From Bacteroidia bacterium (GTDB taxonomy: Bacteria; Bacteroidota; Bacteroidia; NS11-12g; UBA955): 7,759 nucleotides of DNA. A program made the translations under genes and the position numbers. Below the pieces are notes generated by a model, which was not told the origin of the DNA, ran no database searches, and was given only the letters and a program-made list of their open reading frames with translations. Location: positions 1 to 7,759 of the forward strand of contig JADLHV010000003.1 of assembly GCA_020848595.1 (NCBI GenBank). The letters are read 5' to 3'. Below are positions 6,504-7,759 of this stretch, one piece after another. Positions within the stretch are counted from its first letter, which is position 1; every line of letters begins with the position of its first letter.

Positions 6504-7379
6504 CTATTGAATAAGCTTCTTATCGGTACTAACTATACCAACCATTCCAAAGAAACCCAGCAATTTTTTATTCGGATTATTGAAACAAATTATATTGCTT
6601 GGAATATTACTTGGAGGCACCGCAAATAAACCTTGGTTGTTTAATTGGGTTGTCACTAAATTGAGATAGATAAACATTTCAGGTGTTATACTCAAAATTT
6701 CAATTCTAGCTGTTTCTCCTGATTTATATGGTCGCTTTGTAAAACTTTCTCGTATGGGCACTATAAATAAATCGCCATCACCATCGCCTTCACCGTCAGA
6801 AGTGAATGTATTTTCGGCAGCTATGGTAATATCAGAAGCTTTCATTTGAAGACTATCATTCCGGTATAATTTAAACCAATAAAAGTCGCCAACACCTGGC
6901 TTATCTTTAGCCCAAAGTGTAACGTAATTCCCTTTAGGACCGCCAAATTTCCCTGGATCTTCGTAGCTATTAGTAAAGGAATCTATCACAGTTGGTGCAT
7001 TTAATTTACTTTCAGAAAAGTATGTATTTGCTCCATCTCTAATTAATAATTGATAAGTCTTTCCTATCTCAAACGTATTAGGCAAAGGCACAAAATAATA
7101 CCAACCATCGCCTTTATAATTGAACACATGAAATGCATTATTGCTTGTATCGACAATTCCGACTGTATCTACTTGAACACCTGTATAATTGCCATTATCT
7201 AAAAATGAAATCGATTTTGTAATACGAATATACTGTGTATCGGTTGTTTGATTGATAACAGCATCTATCACCAATTGCTCTACTGGAACTCCAAGATCTA
7301 AGTCAATTGGATCTTCGCAAGATGACAAAGCAAATGCTGCTGTAATAAAAGTAAATGCTGTATAAATATATCTTTTCAT
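6504..7379 (-). CDS. DUF4249 family lipoprotein, partner of the adjacent TonB-dependent receptor
   Basis: This 291-residue exported lipoprotein starts at the ATG at 7379-7377 (MKRYIYTAF). The type II signal peptide ends in lipobox LSSC with Cys 21, followed by EDPIDLDLG, a typical opening of DUF4249 proteins. Family-like features continue with LVIDAVI (36-42), a YYF-P strand region, a DG-rich loop (DGEGDGDGD, 195-203), a membrane-facing IYLN stretch and the closing GFFG segment (about 275-278). The frame stays open 16 codons further upstream, to 7427, but that would overlap the receptor gene and bury the signal peptide, so the MKRY start is preferred. DUF4249 genes usually sit directly behind a TonB-dependent receptor, as here with 7 bases between them, so the protein probably works with it at the outer membrane, as SusD proteins do with SusC. 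The substrate is unknown. The stop is TAG. Confidence 0.88.
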   Translation of the reverse strand: MKRYIYTAFTFITAAFALSSCEDPIDLDLGVPVEQLVIDAVINQTTDTQYIRITKSISFLDNGNYTGVQVDTVGIVDTSNNAFHVFNYKGDGWYYFVPLPNTFEIGKTYQLLIRDGANTYFSESKLNAPTVIDSFTNSYEDPGKFGGPKGNYVTLWAKDKPGVGDFYWFKLYRNDSLQMKASDITIAAENTFTSDGEGDGDGDLFIVPIRESFTKRPYKSGETARIEILSITPEMFIYLNLVTTQLNNQGLFAVPPSNIPSNIICFNNPNKKLLGFFGMVGIVSTDKKLIQ

Positions 7380-7386
7380 TGTGTTT

Positions 7387-7759
7387 TTAAAATTTAAAAT
7401 TCCAAGAAACTGAAGGGACGATTGCACCGATAACAGAGTATCGAATTAATTGAGTTTGGAAATTATTGTCTGGGTTATTGCGTGAATAGTAGGAGAATGG
7501 GTTTCTTCTTGAGTACACATTGTAAATACCAAACACCCAATTACTTTCCCATTTCTCAGTTTTTTTGTGCAAATATGTTGCCGAGACATCCAGCCTATGA
7601 TAAGGTTTAATCGTTACATCATTTCTTAAACCACTTGCATTTTGAGGTATACCTTGAATACCTTGAAAACTGTACTTAGTATTAGGTAAATTGGTTGGTG
7701 TTCCAGTACCAAATACAAAATTGGCATTTACAGTCCACTTTTGATTGATATCGTAACTG
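7387..7759 (-). CDS. TonB-dependent outer-membrane receptor, C-terminal part (5' end outside window)
   Basis: The last 123 residues of a reading frame enter from the right edge and end at TAA (7389-7387). The segment has SYDINQKWTVNANFVFGTGT, then a long extracellular-loop region, then IKPYHRLDVSATY, NWVFGIYNVYSRRNPF and a final strand ending WNFKF, with the terminal Phe used as the BAM recognition signal. The YHRLDVS strand and the NVY-R-NPF strand are hallmarks of the final beta-barrel strands of Bacteroidota TonB receptors with a carboxypeptidase-regulatory-like N-terminus. The plug and TonB box would lie outside. It transports an unidentified ligand into the periplasm using TonB energy, together with the DUF4249 lipoprotein encoded just downstream. 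Confidence 0.88.
   Translation of the reverse strand, partial: SYDINQKWTVNANFVFGTGTPTNLPNTKYSFQGIQGIPQNASGLRNDVTIKPYHRLDVSATYLHKKTEKWESNWVFGIYNVYSRRNPFSYYSRNNPDNNFQTQLIRYSVIGAIVPSVSWNFKF

Noticed and set aside
7380..7427. N-terminal extension of the DUF4249 protein by 16 codons
   Set aside because: It would overlap the receptor gene and place residues before a standard lipoprotein signal peptide that begins at MKRY.
7387..7572. A standalone 61-residue protein
   Set aside because: The same frame continues without a stop to the right edge with TonB-receptor barrel motifs, so it is only the C-terminal end of that receptor.
1..7759. CRISPR array, tRNA, rRNA, insertion sequence, phage or defence system
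   Set aside because: No regularly spaced repeats, cloverleaf-like sequence, transposase/integrase motifs or nuclease/helicase genes were seen on either strand.

Overview
The window reads as chromosomal DNA from an AT-rich member of the Bacteroidota, probably a Flavobacteriia or Sphingobacteriia relative. The evidence is a TonB-dependent receptor followed by a DUF4249 lipoprotein, a large secreted protein with lamin-tail domains and a FlgD/CHU_C-like end, a DivIC protein of the DSNN type, TAnnTTTG promoter elements, and starts without clear Shine-Dalgarno sequences. I see no rRNA, tRNA, CRISPR array, insertion sequence or phage gene, and no gene-free stretch longer than about 180 bases.

Left part (1-1465, minus strand): a heptose-epimerase gene (hldD/rfaD, LPS inner-core biosynthesis) is followed 2 bases later by the start of a membrane-anchored protein. 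That protein resembles the N-terminal sensor region of Bacteroidota histidine kinases and runs off the window. The hldD frame is intact over its full length except for one in-frame TAA at codon 22, inside the Rossmann fold. Coding downstream of the stop is well conserved, so this is either a very recent nonsense mutation or a base error.

Middle (1466-2311, plus strand): a 63-base divergent promoter region separates hldD from a 6-pyruvoyl-tetrahydropterin synthase/QueD-family gene. A small divisome gene (DivIC/FtsB family) with a GTG start follows, ending in an AT-rich hairpin.

Right part (2409-7759, minus strand): in transcription order from the right edge these are the C-terminus of a TonB-dependent outer-membrane receptor, a DUF4249 lipoprotein 7 bases behind it (an uptake pair), a 240-residue lipoprotein with beta-barrel-like sequence, a GNAT acetyltransferase that strongly resembles PhnO, and an 841-residue exported protein made of two tandem Ig-like plus lamin-tail modules. 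The 182 bases upstream of this last gene hold a cluster of ATTTAC/GTAAAT repeats and dyads that may be regulatory.

Most of the window is ordinary envelope and housekeeping content. I did not find a multi-gene system that looks new. The observations most worth a second look are the broken hldD, the unannotated TTG-start sensor gene, the internally duplicated lamin-tail protein, the orphan PhnO-like enzyme and the dyad cluster before the lamin-tail gene.
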